Assembly (NCBI GenBank): GCA_020796225.1
Contig: CM036754.1
Coordinates: 15,821,367-15,885,366, forward strand
Reading direction: 5' to 3'
DNA length: 64,000 nucleotides
DNA from: Arion vulgaris
Lineage: Eukaryota > Mollusca > Gastropoda > Stylommatophora > Arionidae
Shown here: positions 42,119 through 53,924 of the stretch, in pieces
Layout: the number at the start of each line of letters is the position of its first letter
How positions within the stretch are numbered: position 1 is the stretch's first letter
Notes under the pieces: model-generated
Database searches by the model: none
Told to the model about the DNA's origin: nothing
What the model saw: only the letters and a program-made list of their open reading frames with translations
Position numbers and translations under genes: made by a program

Positions 42119-42142
42119 TATAATAATAATAATAATAATATA
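42119..42142. repeat. (TAA)n microsatellite
   Basis: Seven or eight AAT units. Confidence 0.9.
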
Positions 42143-42159
42143 TGACCTTTTCCGCCGTT

Positions 42160-42340
42160 ACAAACGGTCAATTGGCAAGTGTTTTACTGTGACAAGTTCG
42201 GAGTCTGTGCTTGTCTTTACAGACGGTCAATTGGCAAGTGTTTTACTGTGACAAGTTCGGAGTCTGTGCTTGTCTTTACAGACGGTCAATTGGCAAGTGT
42301 TTTACTGTGACAAGTTCGGAGTCTGTGCTTGTCTCTGTTG
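42160..42340. repeat. Tandem repeat, 59 bp, 3 copies
   Basis: CGGTCAATTGGCAAGTGTTT recurs at 42165, 42224 and 42283 with the unit otherwise identical. Confidence 0.93.
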
Positions 42341-42484
42341 CCTTTCAGCTCATCCCTACGTCTCCTTTCAAAGATGCATCTTTGCGTAATGTGGTTTTCT
42401 CTATAACTCTGTCATCTGCTAGTTTTCCATTATATTAATATGTATGTCGTTATAATTAAAGCCTGTTTTAAAGGTTTTTACCCC

Positions 42485-42690
42485 GAAGGATTGACTTAGT
42501 TGCACCGGGTATATGCACCCTATATGGCTCAGTCCCTCAACCGCAGAAATAGCACGTCATCTGCTGAGAGTATTACACAAAGCACCAAATCTGTAGCTCC
42601 GGCAACAATCCTAGGAGTCTCTGGAACAACTGCGCTCGTGAACAGAACAGCGCGGTCCGGATTGGAACCCCAACGTTCGGAACGCCGTTA
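42485..42690 (-). repeat. SINE family I, adjacent to exon 2
   Basis: Reverse copy, with AAATCTGTAGCTCCGGCAAC and CCGGATTGGAACCCCAACG (B-box side). It ends about 35 bp from the exon 2 donor at 42725. Confidence 0.7.
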
Positions 42691-42725
42691 TAACATAAGC
42701 AAGTAGATGAGTAAATGGTACTTAC

Positions 42726-44134
42726 ATGAATAATGTCCTCCAGACTAGCAATGTAGGTCCTCTCAGATTCGACAATCTCAGCAACAACTCTTGAGATAAA
42801 CATGGCGTGTCCTTGGCTAGATCTGTTTCCGGTATCGGATGATGCTAACATATCTTTCTTCTTTGAGGATCTAGAAAATCCAGACCTGGAAGATGATGAC
42901 ATCCCTTCGTGCTTAGAGGCTGAATTGCGACGATCTGACCGCCTTGAGGCTCTCTCTGAGCTTCGAGCAATTTTGGAATGGCTGTCTCGACTGCCGTCAA
43001 TAGTTGCTGTTGTAGGTGTTAATGATGATGTGTTTCCTTGTATCGGAGATTTACCAACAATATTGCTATTTCTTTCCGTTGCTGATGAAGCTGCAGATGA
43101 TGGTAATGATGATGATGAAACGGATCCTTTTTTACTGGAAGTCTTATGTTGAGATTCCGACGAAATATTGTTTTCTTCCGCTATTGAGGCTTGCGGTGTG
43201 GATGGCGGATTCATATATTCCTCATAGTTTGTGAAGAATTTCATTCGTGCTTCGTGTCGTGATGAAGTGTTTGAAATGCGGCGTAAAGCATCTGGACTGC
43301 TGGTTGTAGTATCCACATGTGCAGCAGAATGTCGGTTACCAGCAGTAGACAGAGGGTCAGTTGAAGCTGGACCGTTCTGTTTGCTATGGTTTGACGACTT
43401 AGATCTAAGTGTAGTTGTAATGTCTGTGCTGTTATAGCCATATTCTTTGTTGCCTGTCTCATTTATAGGATATTTAAGATCTGGTCTGTGTATTGATTTG
43501 TCTGGTTGTGAAGTTTTAATTCTATTTGAAGGAGACGATGGCAGTCCAGAAGAATGTCTTGTATTGTTTGATTTGGTTTCCTCATTGGAGATGCCAGTTT
43601 TTGATGATGGGATGCTCATATTATCCAGATGTCTATCTCTGTTTTTTAATTCCTGGTTAAAGTCTCGTTCTACGCTATCTCTGGTCTCAGATTCCAGACC
43701 TAAGTTAGAAATTGCTGAAAAATCTGAATTTTGCATATCCGTCACGACAACTTCCGTGTCTCCTCTCCTCGCCATATTTGATCTCCTCTTGTGCTTGCGT
43801 GACGAAGAAGTTATAGAGTTTGAAGACACGGAACTAATGCTTAATGGTCTCTTCTTATTATCATCCACTGTGCTAGTAACCATAGAAACATTCTTTTCCG
43901 TTTCCGCTACAAATATCGGATGATGTTCTTGCAATCGTTGAGACGACAGTATCGAGTTTTCAAATGGGACTCCATCGATGATATCTCCCTCAGTTCTTGT
44001 GGGTAATGACCGAGTCTTTGTTGCTGCACGAGGATCAGAGACCACCTCATCGTCGCTGTCACTATCTCTGGTCCCTGAAGCGATTCTGTGGTCGTACAGA
44101 TTAAGGAGAGAAGGTTCCAGATCTGCAGATGAAC
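42726..44134 (-). CDS. PLEKHG: PLEKHG-like RhoGEF, exon 2: disordered N-terminal region and start of DH domain
   Basis: This 1409-nt exon has an acceptor TTTTACAG at its start and a donor CAT|GTAAGTA at its end. It encodes about 470 residues. Most are Ser/Thr/Asn/Arg-rich and apparently disordered, with a basic patch (SSRKHKRRSNMARRG) and many SxS sites. The last 25 residues open a Dbl-homology domain: VAEIVESERTYIASLEDIIH matches helix alpha-1 of the PLEKHG1/2/3 group, where the E-x-x-Y-V/I-x-x-L pattern is typical. In this family DH catalyses GDP release from Rho GTPases. The exon ends in phase 0. An open frame continues for about 50 codons into the intron, but the DH homology stops exactly at the donor. 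Confidence 0.9.
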
Positions 44135-44224
44135 CTGTAAAATAATTAAAAAGAAACAATCACCGTTTGAGTCATGTGGATGCGAAACAAATATATTGTA
44201 TAATTAAGTGTCTATATTTGTATA

Positions 44225-44500
44225 AGACTAAATTTGGATGTACTGGCGGAACACGTAATCACAAAGTACTGTAGTTTTACAAATTACAAAAACAATGACA
44301 ATATACAGCAACGTTTCGACCAACAAGTCCTTTATCAAGCAAACGAACAACAGGAGTGATGAATTAAAAAAACCAAAAACATATGGACGACCACATACGG
44401 AGATATTCAAACGTAATCTACAGTACATTGTGATTACGTGTTTCGCCAATCAAATAGTTTGACTGCAGTCTCATCTATATTGTGATGTACTGGTGGGCAA
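44225..44500 (-). repeat. Dispersed repeat family K, longest copy
   Basis: On minus it has AGATGAGACTGCAGTCAAAC, GGCGAAACACGTAATCACA, then GCTTGATAAAGGACTTGTTG, GTCGAAACGTTGCTGTATA and CTTTGTGATTACGTGTTCCG. Two related blocks lie in one copy. Confidence 0.65.
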
Positions 44501-44689
44501 TGCTACGATGGAGAATGATCTTTTTATGGACACAAACGACATCATGAAAGTACTAGAATAAAACATAAAATCGGAGGATTCCAACGAAAAAGATAACGCG
44601 TATTCTCTGTCATGTCGATTGATGCTACAAGACGTTAAAAACATGAGCAAAATATAATGTGTAGATACACTAACCAGAACATAACATTC

Positions 44690-45190
44690 TTCTTCTTCTT
44701 CTTTTTCTTTTAACCCCAGGAATTATGCATTTTTACTTTTTCTTTGTTAACAATGAGATGTCTCCGCAAAGTCACCAACAACACAAGAATCGACAGAGTA
44801 ACGAATACCAGCATCAGAGAAAAGGTTGGAACAAGACCTTGCTTGAATTATATAGCGAAACAGATAATGAAGTGGTTTGGCCACTTCGTAAGAATGCGAA
44901 CAGACCAAACTGCCTATGAAGCTTTCCACAACAGAATATCAGGAAGTAAGGCGAGAGGAAGACCGAGGAAAAGGTGGATAGATAACGTAGTTGAATTCTG
45001 CGAGGGACTACAAACCATCACACAAGTCATCAGAGAAGCGCAAGACAAATACATAAAACCACGACATTGGGTTAACAATCCGGTAACAGTGTGCTGACAA
45101 CATAAGTCATCAGAGAAGCGCAAGACAAATACATAAAACCACGACACTGGGTTAACAATCCGGTAACAGTATGCTGACACAAGAAGAAAA
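44690..45190 (+). mobile_element. LINE tail, family 5, with duplicated 3' end
   Basis: MRCLRKVTNNTRIDRVTNTS, then PCLNYIAKQIMKWFGHFVRM and GRPRKRWIDNVVEFCEGL, ending NNPVTVC-stop. The frame is intact for 117 codons. The last 80 bp (AAGTCATCAGAGAAGCGCAA... to GTGTGCTGACA) occur twice in tandem. Confidence 0.88.
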
Positions 45191-45449
45191 AGACTTTTTT
45201 TTTTAAACATAGTGCAATCGGGGGAGTACCCGGCTATCTTTAAAACCCAGAAACCCCCAACAGCTCTAGGCGTGCAGTGCTATGCTTAGTCACAACCAAC
45301 TCTAAATAACTAGGTCTGACAACTGACGGGGAAACCACTGACCTAGATCAGAGCGGGTAGGCTGGAATTTATGTTTTATAGAACACTGCAATTTTGTTGT
45401 TGAAATTTTACTCAATTCTGTGAGTCTTTGGTTATTTATTGCGGAAAAA

Positions 45450-45575
45450 TATTCATAATATTGATATTCCTTATTGTTCAACTGAACTTGTTGCATAATA
45501 TATTCCTTATTGTTAAACTGAACTTGTTGTATAATATATTCCTTATTGTTAAACTGAACTTGTTGCATAATATAA
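45450..45575. repeat. Tandem repeat, about 42 bp, 3 copies
   Basis: TATTCCTTATTGTTAAACTG then AACTTGTTG-type units. Confidence 0.9.
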
Positions 45576-45754
45576 CTAGGATTTTAGTCAACGCGATTAT
45601 TGTAACTTTCACATTGGCACTGGTTCATCCTGAAATTATGATTTAATGAAGTTAGAAACGATATGTAAGTAATTTGATGCATATGGTCAAAGTAAACTAA
45701 TAATGAAAATGAAGCAGAGAATAACAAAAGTGCTTCTTTGAAGATTTCCGTCTG

Positions 45755-46000
45755 GGTGTTGCCGGTGCCCACGATTGAGGGGGACGGAGGCAAAGAATTG
45801 TAATACTGCGACCTACAGGCGAGTCGTAAGAGGCCTGAAGCTCGTAGTAAATAAAAATCGTCGCAGAAATAGGATGTGCTGGCTTATTTGTAAGCACATA
45901 ACTGGCGCAACGCACAATCGCTCTTAGTCTCAGATCACGTACAAATCACACAGATTGGTTAACAAGTGGTCGATATGGAGCGTTTGAAGAAGAAGACAGA
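45755..46000 (+). repeat. SINE family F
   Basis: CGAGTCGTAAGAGGCCTGAA core, AGCACATAACTGGCGCAACG body and GTTTGAAGAAGAAGA end; several small deletions. Confidence 0.75.
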
Positions 46001-46184
46001 TTTCAACACTGGTTTAATTAGGGAAAGTTTCAACATTTGTGAAAGATGTACAACTATAGTGTGTATTCTCAATATGTGTCAAATTTGGGAAAACAACGCA
46101 TGTTACATGTCAAAAGTCTGTCGTTCACGCTAGTTCATTTGCAAAGAGATTGGTGTTCAGAATTTGTCACGAATTAATCAAGAG

Positions 46185-46640
46185 AAGTTGTTCAGTGACA
46201 TATACGTGCTATGTATTATCAAAGCAAGTTACAGTCTAGTAGAGTGCAACGTCGAGGCAAGAGAAGTTACAGTTTAGTAGAGTGCAGCGTGGAGACAAGA
46301 GAAGTTACAGTTTAGTAGAGTGCAGCGTCGAGGCAAGAAAGTTCAGTCTGTAGTGCAGCGTCGAGGCAAGAGAAGTTACAGTCTAGTAGAGTGCAGCGTC
46401 GAGACAAGAGAAGTTACAGTCTATTGGAGTGCAGCGTCGAGACAAGAGAATTAAGTCTAGTAGAGTGCAGCGTCGAGACAAGAGAGTTACGTCTAGTAGA
46501 GTGCAGCGTCGAGACAAGAGAAGTTACAGTCTAGTAGTGTGCAGCGTCGAGGCAAGAGAATTACAGTCTGAGAGTGTGCAGGTCGAGACGAGAGAAGCTA
46601 AGTCTAGTAGAGTGCAGCGTCGAGACAAGAGACAGGGGAT
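46185..46640. repeat. Tandem array, 38-bp unit, about 11 copies
   Basis: GAAGTTACAGTCTAGTAGAG then TGCAGCGTCGAGACAAGA units. Confidence 0.93.
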
Positions 46641-46659
46641 ATTGGATATTCCCTCATTG

Positions 46660-47055
46660 CAGTCTGGGAGTCTCTGTGGCGTAGTGGTTATGTGCTCATC
46701 TCTCGTATCAAAGTACCAGGTTCGCTTCCTTGTTGAGCCATCTGGATATTTTTCCAGAGATCCCTGATCTCAATGTAGGTGAGATAGAGTTCCTAGTCCT
46801 ATCGGAAACGGACGATAAAATGTAGTCTCGTGTTTAATTTGAGCACGTAAAAGAACCTTGGCAGTTCAAAATCGAGAAGAGCAGGCTGGAAAGCCGCTGA
46901 CTCGGCAAAATTCCTTAAACATTTTTAGAAATGTCTACAAATATACCTCGCCGGTGCTGGGAGTTCGTCACTACAGCTGAGATCTTCCTGTGTAAGAAAG
47001 AGACCGGAGCACACATGGTTACTCATCGAAGTGCAATATGATGGTTCATCAATCA
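46660..47055 (+). repeat. SINE family A, best copy (tRNA-derived)
   Basis: A box TGGCGTAGTGGTTATGTGC and B box AGGTTCGCTTCCTTG with usual spacing. The body has CCAGAGATCCCTGATCTCAA, and the 3' end GATGGTTCATCAATCATTG. Confidence 0.82.
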
Positions 47056-47144
47056 TTGCAGTCAACTTTCGATTGCGGAAACGGCAATTGATACTGATAC
47101 GGAAATATGATATTCACGAGTGCATTTTCTTTCCGAAGGAATCT

Positions 47145-47285
47145 AAGAACTGTTCCTAGAGCTAACAAGTTTGTATTTAGTGCAATACTCTCGGCAGCTG
47201 GCGTGCCATTTCTGCAGAATTTTATCAGATACTGTATATGGAAAACTCGTGGCAATAAAGTCAATCTTTAGTCTTTAGACTTTTT
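47145..47285 (+). repeat. SINE family I, 3' part
   Basis: GTGCAATACTCTCGGCAGCT and AAAGTCAATCTTTAGTC match the I copy at 27225-27310. Confidence 0.65.
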
Positions 47286-47429
47286 TTTATTTGCCAGCAA
47301 GGACTAATGGCTTAATTTTGTTGCTAAGAATGACATCTCCAAGATATAGAGAATTTCATTTAGAATGTCAGTGTAGAAACAGTATGGTGAAATACATCTT
47401 GTTTGTTGACATTCAGTATTCACTTAATA

Positions 47430-49872
47430 CACAAGTATATCTAGGAACAGTATCGTATTACACAAGTATATTTAGAAACAGTATCGTATTAAACAAGTAT
47501 ATCTAGGCGTTGATACAGTATCAGTATCGTAAACAAGTATATTTAGAACAGTATCGTAACGTATTGACAAAGTTAGTATATTTAGAACAGTATCGTATTA
47601 CACAAGTATATCTAGAAACAGTATCGTATTACACAAGTATATTTAGGAACAGTATCGTATTACACAAGTATATCTAGAACAGTATCGTATTACAAGTATA
47701 TTAGGAACAGTATCGTATTACACAATATTTAGAACAGTATCAGTATTACCAAGTATATCTAGAACAGTATCGTATTCACAAGTATATTAGAAACAGTATC
47801 GTATTACACAAGTATATTTAGAAACAGTATCGTATTACACAGTATATTTAGAACAGTATCGTATTACACAAGTATATTCTAGGAACAGTATCGTATTACA
47901 CAAGTATATTTAGAACAGTATCATTACACAGTATATTAGAACAGTATCGTATTACACAAGTATATTTAGAAACAGTATCGTATTACACAAGTATATTTAG
48001 AACAGTATCGTATTACCAAGTATATTTAGAACAGTATCGTATTACACAAGTATATCTAGGAACAGTACGTATAACAGTATATTTAGGAACAGTATCGTAT
48101 TACACAAGTATATCTGAGAACAGTATCGTATACACAAGTATATTAGAACAGTATCGTATTACACGTATATTTGAACAGTATCGTATTACACAAGTATATT
48201 TAGAAACAGTATCGTATTACACGTAATATTAGAACAGTATCGTATTACACAAGTATATTTAGAAACAGTATCGTATTACACAAGTATATTTAGAAACAGT
48301 ATCGTATTACACAAGTATATTTAGAAACAGTATCGTATTACACAAGTATATTTAGAAAAGTATCGTATTACACAAGTATATCTGAATAGTATCGTATTAC
48401 ACAAGTATATTTAGAAACAGTATCTATTACAAAGATATCTAGAACACAGTATCGTTATTACATCTTAAGTATTTTAGAAACAGTATCGTATTACACAAGT
48501 ATATTTAGAACAGTATCGTATTACAAAAGTATATTTGAAACAGTATCGTATTACACAAGTATATTTAGAAACAGTATCGTATTACACAAGTATATTTAGA
48601 AACAGTATCGTATTACACAAGTATATTTAGAAATAGTATCGTATTACACAAGTATATTTAGAAACAGTATCGTATTACACAAGTATATTTAGAAACAGTA
48701 TCGTATTACACAAGTATATTTAGGAACAGTATCGTATTACAAGTATATTAGGAACAGTATCGTATTACACAAGTATATCTAGGAACAGTATCGTATTACA
48801 CAAGTATATTTAGGAACAGTATCGTATTACACAAGTATATTTAGAAACAGTATCGTATTACACAAGTATATTTAGAAACAGTATCGTATTACACAAGTAT
48901 ATTTAGAAACAGTATCGTATTACACAAGTATATTTAGAAACAGTATCGTATTACACAAGTATATTTAGAAACAGTATCGTATTACACAAGTATATTTAGG
49001 AACAGTATCGTATTACACAAGTATATTTAGGAACAGTATCGTATTACACAAGTATATCTAGGAACAGTATCGTATTACACAAGTATATCTAGGAACAGTA
49101 TCGTATTACCAGTATATTTAGAAACAGTATCGTATTACACAAGTATATTTAGAAACAGTATCGTATTACCAAGTATATTTAGAAATAGTATCGATTACAC
49201 GTATATTTGAACAGTATCGTATTACACAAGTATATTTAGAAACAGTATCGTATTACACAAGTATATTTAGAAACAGTATCGTATTACACAAGTATATTTA
49301 GAAACAGTATCGTATTACACAAGTATATTTAGAAACAGTATCGTATTACACAAGTATATTTAGGAACAGTATCGTATTACACAAGTATATCTAGGAACAG
49401 TATCGTATTACACAAGTATATCTAGGAACAGTATCGTATTACACAAGTATATTTAGAAACAGTATCGTATTACACAAGTATATTTAGAAACAGTATCGTA
49501 TTACACAAGTATATTTAGGAACAGTATCGTATTACACAAGTATATCTAGGAACAGTATCGTATACACAGTATATCTAGAAACAGTATCATATTACACAAG
49601 TATATCTAGGAAACAGTATCGTATTACACAAGTATATTTAGAAACAGTATCGTATTACACAAGTATATTTAGAAACAGTATCTATTACCAAGTATATTTA
49701 GAAACAGTATCGTATTACACAAGTATATTTAGAAACAGTATCGTATTACACAAGTATATTTAGAAACAGTATCGTATTACACAAGTATATCTAGGAACAG
49801 TATCGTATTACACAAGTATATCTAGAAACAGTATCGTATTACACAAGTATATTTAGAAACAGTATCGTATTC
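47430..49872. repeat. Long tandem array, 31-bp unit, about 79 copies
   Basis: The unit is ACAAGTATATTTAGAAACAG then TATCGTATTAC. Variants alternate TTTAGAAA, TTTAGGAA and CTAGGAA. The central-right part (48480-49870) is uniform, while the left third has many 1-3 base deletions. It lies in intron 1 of the RhoGEF gene. There are no spacers, so it is not a CRISPR array. Confidence 0.97.
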
Positions 49873-50308
49873 ATCATCATCATCAAATAGCTTGTCCTGA
49901 ACAGAACTTGCCACCCAACAGTCCTCCGGAATTTCTTTCTCTCTCATTGGGCAGATGTCCTGCCGCTGCAGCCGTCATGTTCAAACCATCAGTTACATCT
50001 TGAATCCATCTTCTCCATGGTCTTCCTCTTCTTCTCTTTGCCGGTATACCTCCTTCCATAATGGTCTTCTCTAGCCCTTCATTTCTTTTTATATGTCCAA
50101 AATATCTAAATTTTCTCTTTCTTATTTGTAGCATCAGCCAGTTTCCTTGATTTTGAGTTCTTTCTGATAGATCTATTTGTTCTCTTCTCTGTCCAAGATA
50201 TACAAAGAACTCTTCTGTAACACTTATATTCAAAAGCACATATATGATTTTCCACTGCCTTGTTAAATGTCCATGCTTCACACCCATACGTTGTTATTGG
50301 GAATATGC
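49873..50308 (-). mobile_element. RTE-like LINE 3' end inserted in the 31-bp array
   Basis: KRNEGLEKTIMEGGIPAKRR, then GRPWRRWIQDVTDGLNMTAA and a CSGQAI end, with an ATGATGATGATG tail abutting the array. Array sequence resumes at 50309-50336, so the LINE sits within it. Confidence 0.88.
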
Positions 50309-50339
50309 ATCGTATTATACAAGTATATTTGAAACATTA

Positions 50340-50590
50340 TCGCTCGAGTGGTTAACGGGGCTTAAATTCGAGTGTAAGGAATAGAAAACTGTTACCTGCC
50401 ACGCATGTCGTAGAGGCGACTAAGGAGTTTGGCTGAAATCGGATCCGTGTCCTAAACGTGTAGAAATCTATGCGTTTACGGGCCTACCAAACTAATGTGC
50501 AAAGTATACACGTTCTTGGCAAAGATCAAACAAATCACAAAGAGTGATTAAAATTGGTCGTAAAGAACGAACGTAAAGAAGAAGAAGGTC
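50340..50590 (+). repeat. SINE family E
   Basis: CGAGTGGTTAACGGGGCTTA head, CATGTCGTAGAGGCGACTAA and AAAGAAGAAGAAGG tail. Confidence 0.82.
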
Positions 50591-50960
50591 ACACAGGAGA
50601 CATTGAGGACATGCTCGTGTGTCTGTTTCGTCTGCAGACACTGGCAGAGAGCTATTTGACTTAATTTCTAGTCTATGTAAGTGTCTGTTGAATCTGCAGT
50701 GTCCGGTGCTTAGACGAAATACAATGGCCTGGTCTGTTCTGCTGAGCTTTTGAAGAAGTCTTTTCCATAATCATATCCAGTGTTTGTCTTCCTGTCTACT
50801 GCTGATGTTCTCTTTATGCGGGTTTTTACTTGAAAAGACAGTGGTTGATAGATTTGTTCTTTTGTACTGTCTTTCTGAGCAAAGTCTTTGATTGTCTGCA
50901 ATGCCACAGTGAGATGGATCTCAATGCAAGTGAAATGTAGTATGATGTTAAATTACTCGT
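50590..50960 (-). mobile_element. LINE C-terminal fragment (Cys-rich end)
   Basis: On minus, LSRTDQAIVFRLSTGHCRFN, then RHLHR and TRACPQCLLCD. The RLxTGHCRxxxHLxR and C-x-x-C pattern is the usual end of RNase-H-type LINEs. It shares a block with 23565-23640. Confidence 0.75.
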
Positions 50961-50999
50961 CCCATGGAGATCAACAGAGCGTACTCATGCCCAGAAATA

Positions 51000-51870
51000 G
51001 TATAATTACAAGCAAATTTTGCTTGTGTACATTCGGTCCCTGAATTTTCCACCATAGAACAGTGTTCATTTTCTAGGACAGTCGATTCTTCAGTGTATCC
51101 AACTGAATCAATAATCTGCGCTGGGGAATAGAGGTGGGTAGAGGAGTTTGGAATCGTCGTCGGAGCTATGAAGTCTGTGCTCTACTGCGGAAACTGTCAT
51201 ATAGCGAAATGGGACAGAGCACCTACGGGACGCCATTAGCGTATTGGTGTCGATGCTATCCAACGATTCACTTCATTTTTATAACCTCTAATTAAAAGCA
51301 ATTTAGTAACTGTCATCTCCTATGAAATACTTCTTTTAAAAAAATTAATAATAATAAAAAAAAAGGAAAGTTGAAGAAAGGTCGTTAAATGTCACTCAAC
51401 CGTGCTCTGATATCGCGCCTGTCTATGAAATGTGAATAGGACTTCCTGTCTATTTGCACAGTGCATAGACACACAACTATTCGTTTGTCATTGTGGTGCA
51501 TGCGTTTTCTTTGTGCGCAAAATGATTACATGTACTTTCAGTACATGTAACTATTCGTTACTTTTTCAACATATACTCGCTACTTAACCCTCGTATTAAC
51601 CTCGTTACTTCGTGATTGTGGCTAATCATCATCAGGTGTCGTGCCAGCTGGTGTACGTGATCATGGATCTCCACAACCCTGAAGTCAGGCTGTCCAAAAT
51701 TGTCTCTCTCTGTCTTCCTCTGTCTCATCTCCCCTCGATCTGTGATTGTGGCTCCTATCGTCTAATCCACTTATGAACAATGGTCTCATCTCATCTAGTT
51801 CTTCTTGTAACCTTGCGGTGTCGAAGTGAGGTACAGGCTCAGGGAGAGCGTTGTTTTTGCGTTTCGTATA
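51000..51870. other. Intron 1, nothing recognised
   Basis: No repeat or coding match. It includes an A-rich run at 51340-51370. Confidence 0.45.
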
Positions 51871-51882
51871 TAGGGATTTCGC

Positions 51883-51992
51883 AATAAGTATTTTGCAATA
51901 AATATTTTGCAATAAATATTTTGCAATAAGTATTTTGCAATAAATATTTTGCAATAAATATTTTGCAATAAGTATTTTGCAATAAGTATTAG
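51883..51992. repeat. Tandem repeat, 14-bp unit, about 8 copies
   Basis: TTTTGCAATAAATA and TTTTGCAATAAGTA alternate. Confidence 0.95.
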
Positions 51993-52479
51993 CTCCTAAA
52001 ATACAAGACAAATCGTTCGGGCAGTACTAATTCTGCGGAAAGCCACATTACATGCCAAACTATTCTATAAAAGAAATATCCACAAGATCTATTTGATGAT
52101 ATTTGTGTAGATTTGTTTGTAGAATACATCAAATGAATTGATAAAATGCAACCTTCAGGTGTGAACATTTTGATATGTGAGATAATGCTCTGTTACTTAA
52201 CAAAGAAAGCTCTCATAGATTTTGTTAGGTCAGGAAATTGTATTCTAAGAAACAGCGCGCAAACACGTGACTTTTATTCTGCGTTTACAAAGAGTTGTGG
52301 GACGTATTATTGTAAAGCATAAGCGTTCATCTATCGATCCGCACACACGAGAGTTGTGGGTTGAATCCCACACTCGACATCCATACGTGAAGAAAGGACT
52401 TGACCCTCCTATTTCTCGCACTCTAAGATCAAGGAATATGAAGTGAAGTGACTTCATACCTTAAGATCTGAAAAGGCTA

Positions 52480-52895
52480 CGCGAAATTTTAGTAAATCTA
52501 CCGATTGTTAAGTAGATCTACATCTGCTGCAGTCACAAAGTTTAGTTGAGATTAGTAATTCTGCTTTTAAGATCTACTGTTTCAAGTTAGTTGAGACTGA
52601 TCTACGATTGTTAAGAAGATCTACATCTGCAGCACAGTTTGCACTAAACACGATTGTTTAGTTAATCTGCAGTCACAGTTAGTGCGACAAATCTACCGAT
52701 TGTTAAGAGATCTACATCTGCTGCAGTCACAAGTTTAGTTGACTAGTAATCTACGATTGTTAATCTACATCTGCACACAAGATGAGACTGAATTACGATT
52801 GTTAAGAAGATCTACATCTACTGCAGTCACAAAGTTTAGTTGAGACTAGTAAATCTACCGATTGTTAAGTAGATCTACATCTACTGCAGTCACAA
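52480..52895. repeat. Tandem array, about 62-bp unit, about 6 copies, indel-rich
   Basis: CTACCGATTGTTAAGTAGAT, then CTACATCTGCTGCAGTCACA and AAGTTTAGTTGAGA. Inner copies are shortened by deletions. Confidence 0.88.
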
Positions 52896-52964
52896 AGTCA
52901 AAGTAAAAATAATATTCAACGTTATATTTCTATTTCAACAAGTGGACTCAGGAATAGCAGAGGA

Positions 52965-53070
52965 GGTGAAAAACACTTTTATGAAGTGCACGCACACAAA
53001 AATCCGTTCTAGAAACCTCTTCTTTTCCTGAAGCTGTGAGGCAAAAGAGGATTAGATAAAAGAAGAATAT
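52965..53070 (+). mobile_element. LINE family 3, 3' tail
   Basis: ATGAAGTGCACGCACACAAA, then CCTGAAGCTGTGAGGCAAAA and AGGATTAGATAAAAGAAG. Confidence 0.65.
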
Positions 53071-53519
53071 TAATATAAAAGTGTATTTAAGTAAGAATTA
53101 GATAATCTAAACAGAAGACCAATATGGTTGTCCCAAGTTCATGAATGGACTAAAGTTCTTAGCTGAAAGTATTGTTGTTACATTACACTGCGGTAGTTTC
53201 ATTAATAAATATATGTATGCTCCTGTTTCGTCTTGAATATACAAGCACAAAAAGCGTATAGAGTGAGTGTTTGTCCAAAAACTGTTCGATCGAATCTGAT
53301 CTGATTTTTCTGTGTTCTACAGTCGAAGCTGTTTCAAAAAAAGACACGACTTAATGAAGATAATTTTTTTAGTGCAATGGTGGTCTTGTAAGTCAATCCA
53401 TCAATGATTAATTACTACATACACAGGTATTAAGAAAGTATCGAGTGTTTCAAACTACAGGAACTAGCTACACAAATACGTCTACCTGATCTGACAGAGA
53501 TATAATTGCAGAGTAAACA

Positions 53520-53825
53520 TCGTGAACAGAAAGAACTCAAAATAAAAAAAAACCTGGCTGATGCTACAAATACGAAAAAGAATATTGATATATTTTGGAC
53601 ATATAAAAGACATGAAGGGCTGGAAAAGACCATCAATGAAGGAGGCATACCGGCAAGGAGAAGAAGAGGAAGACAATGGAGAAGATGGATTCAGGATGTA
53701 ACGGATGGTCTGAACATGACGGCTGCAGAGGCAGGACATCTGGCCTATGAGAGAGAGCGAAGTTCCGGAGAACTGTTGGGGTGACAAAGTTCTGCTCAGG
53801 ACAAGCTATTTGATGATGATGAACA
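53520..53825 (+). mobile_element. RTE-like LINE 3' end
   Basis: KRHEGLEKTINEGGIPARRR, then GRQWRRWIQDVTDGLNMTAA and EAGHLAYERERSSGELLG-stop, ending TTGATGATGATGA. The frame is intact for 92 codons. Confidence 0.88.
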
Positions 53826-53847
53826 TCGAGATGTGGGCATTGTACAG

Positions 53848-53922
53848 GGAACAGGGTAAGCACAGGGTGATCACGGGGTAAGCACGGGGTAAGAACAGGG
53901 TAAGTACAGGGTAAGTAGCGTA
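53848..53922. repeat. Short tandem repeat, about 12-bp unit, 6 copies
   Basis: ACAGGGTAAGT and CACGGGGTAAG units. Confidence 0.88.
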
Positions 53923-53924
53923 GC

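Noticed and set aside
42490..42725. Extension of exon 2 past 42726
   Set aside because: The frame stays open, but DH homology stops at a consensus donor and the extra sequence is reverse SINE I.
43447..43923. 158-codon plus-strand open frame opposite exon 2
   Set aside because: It is the antisense of a spliced, phase-consistent coding exon with DH homology; no protein features of its own.
46660..46740. tRNA gene
   Set aside because: A and B boxes are present, but the segment continues into a SINE body found in other copies and a sound cloverleaf is not apparent.
47430..49872. CRISPR-like regular repeats
   Set aside because: Units are directly adjacent with no spacers, and the DNA is animal nuclear sequence.
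51685..52011. 108-codon frame with NIYCKILIAKYLLQ repeats
   Set aside because: It arises from the 14-bp TTTTGCAATAAATA repeat; no other support.
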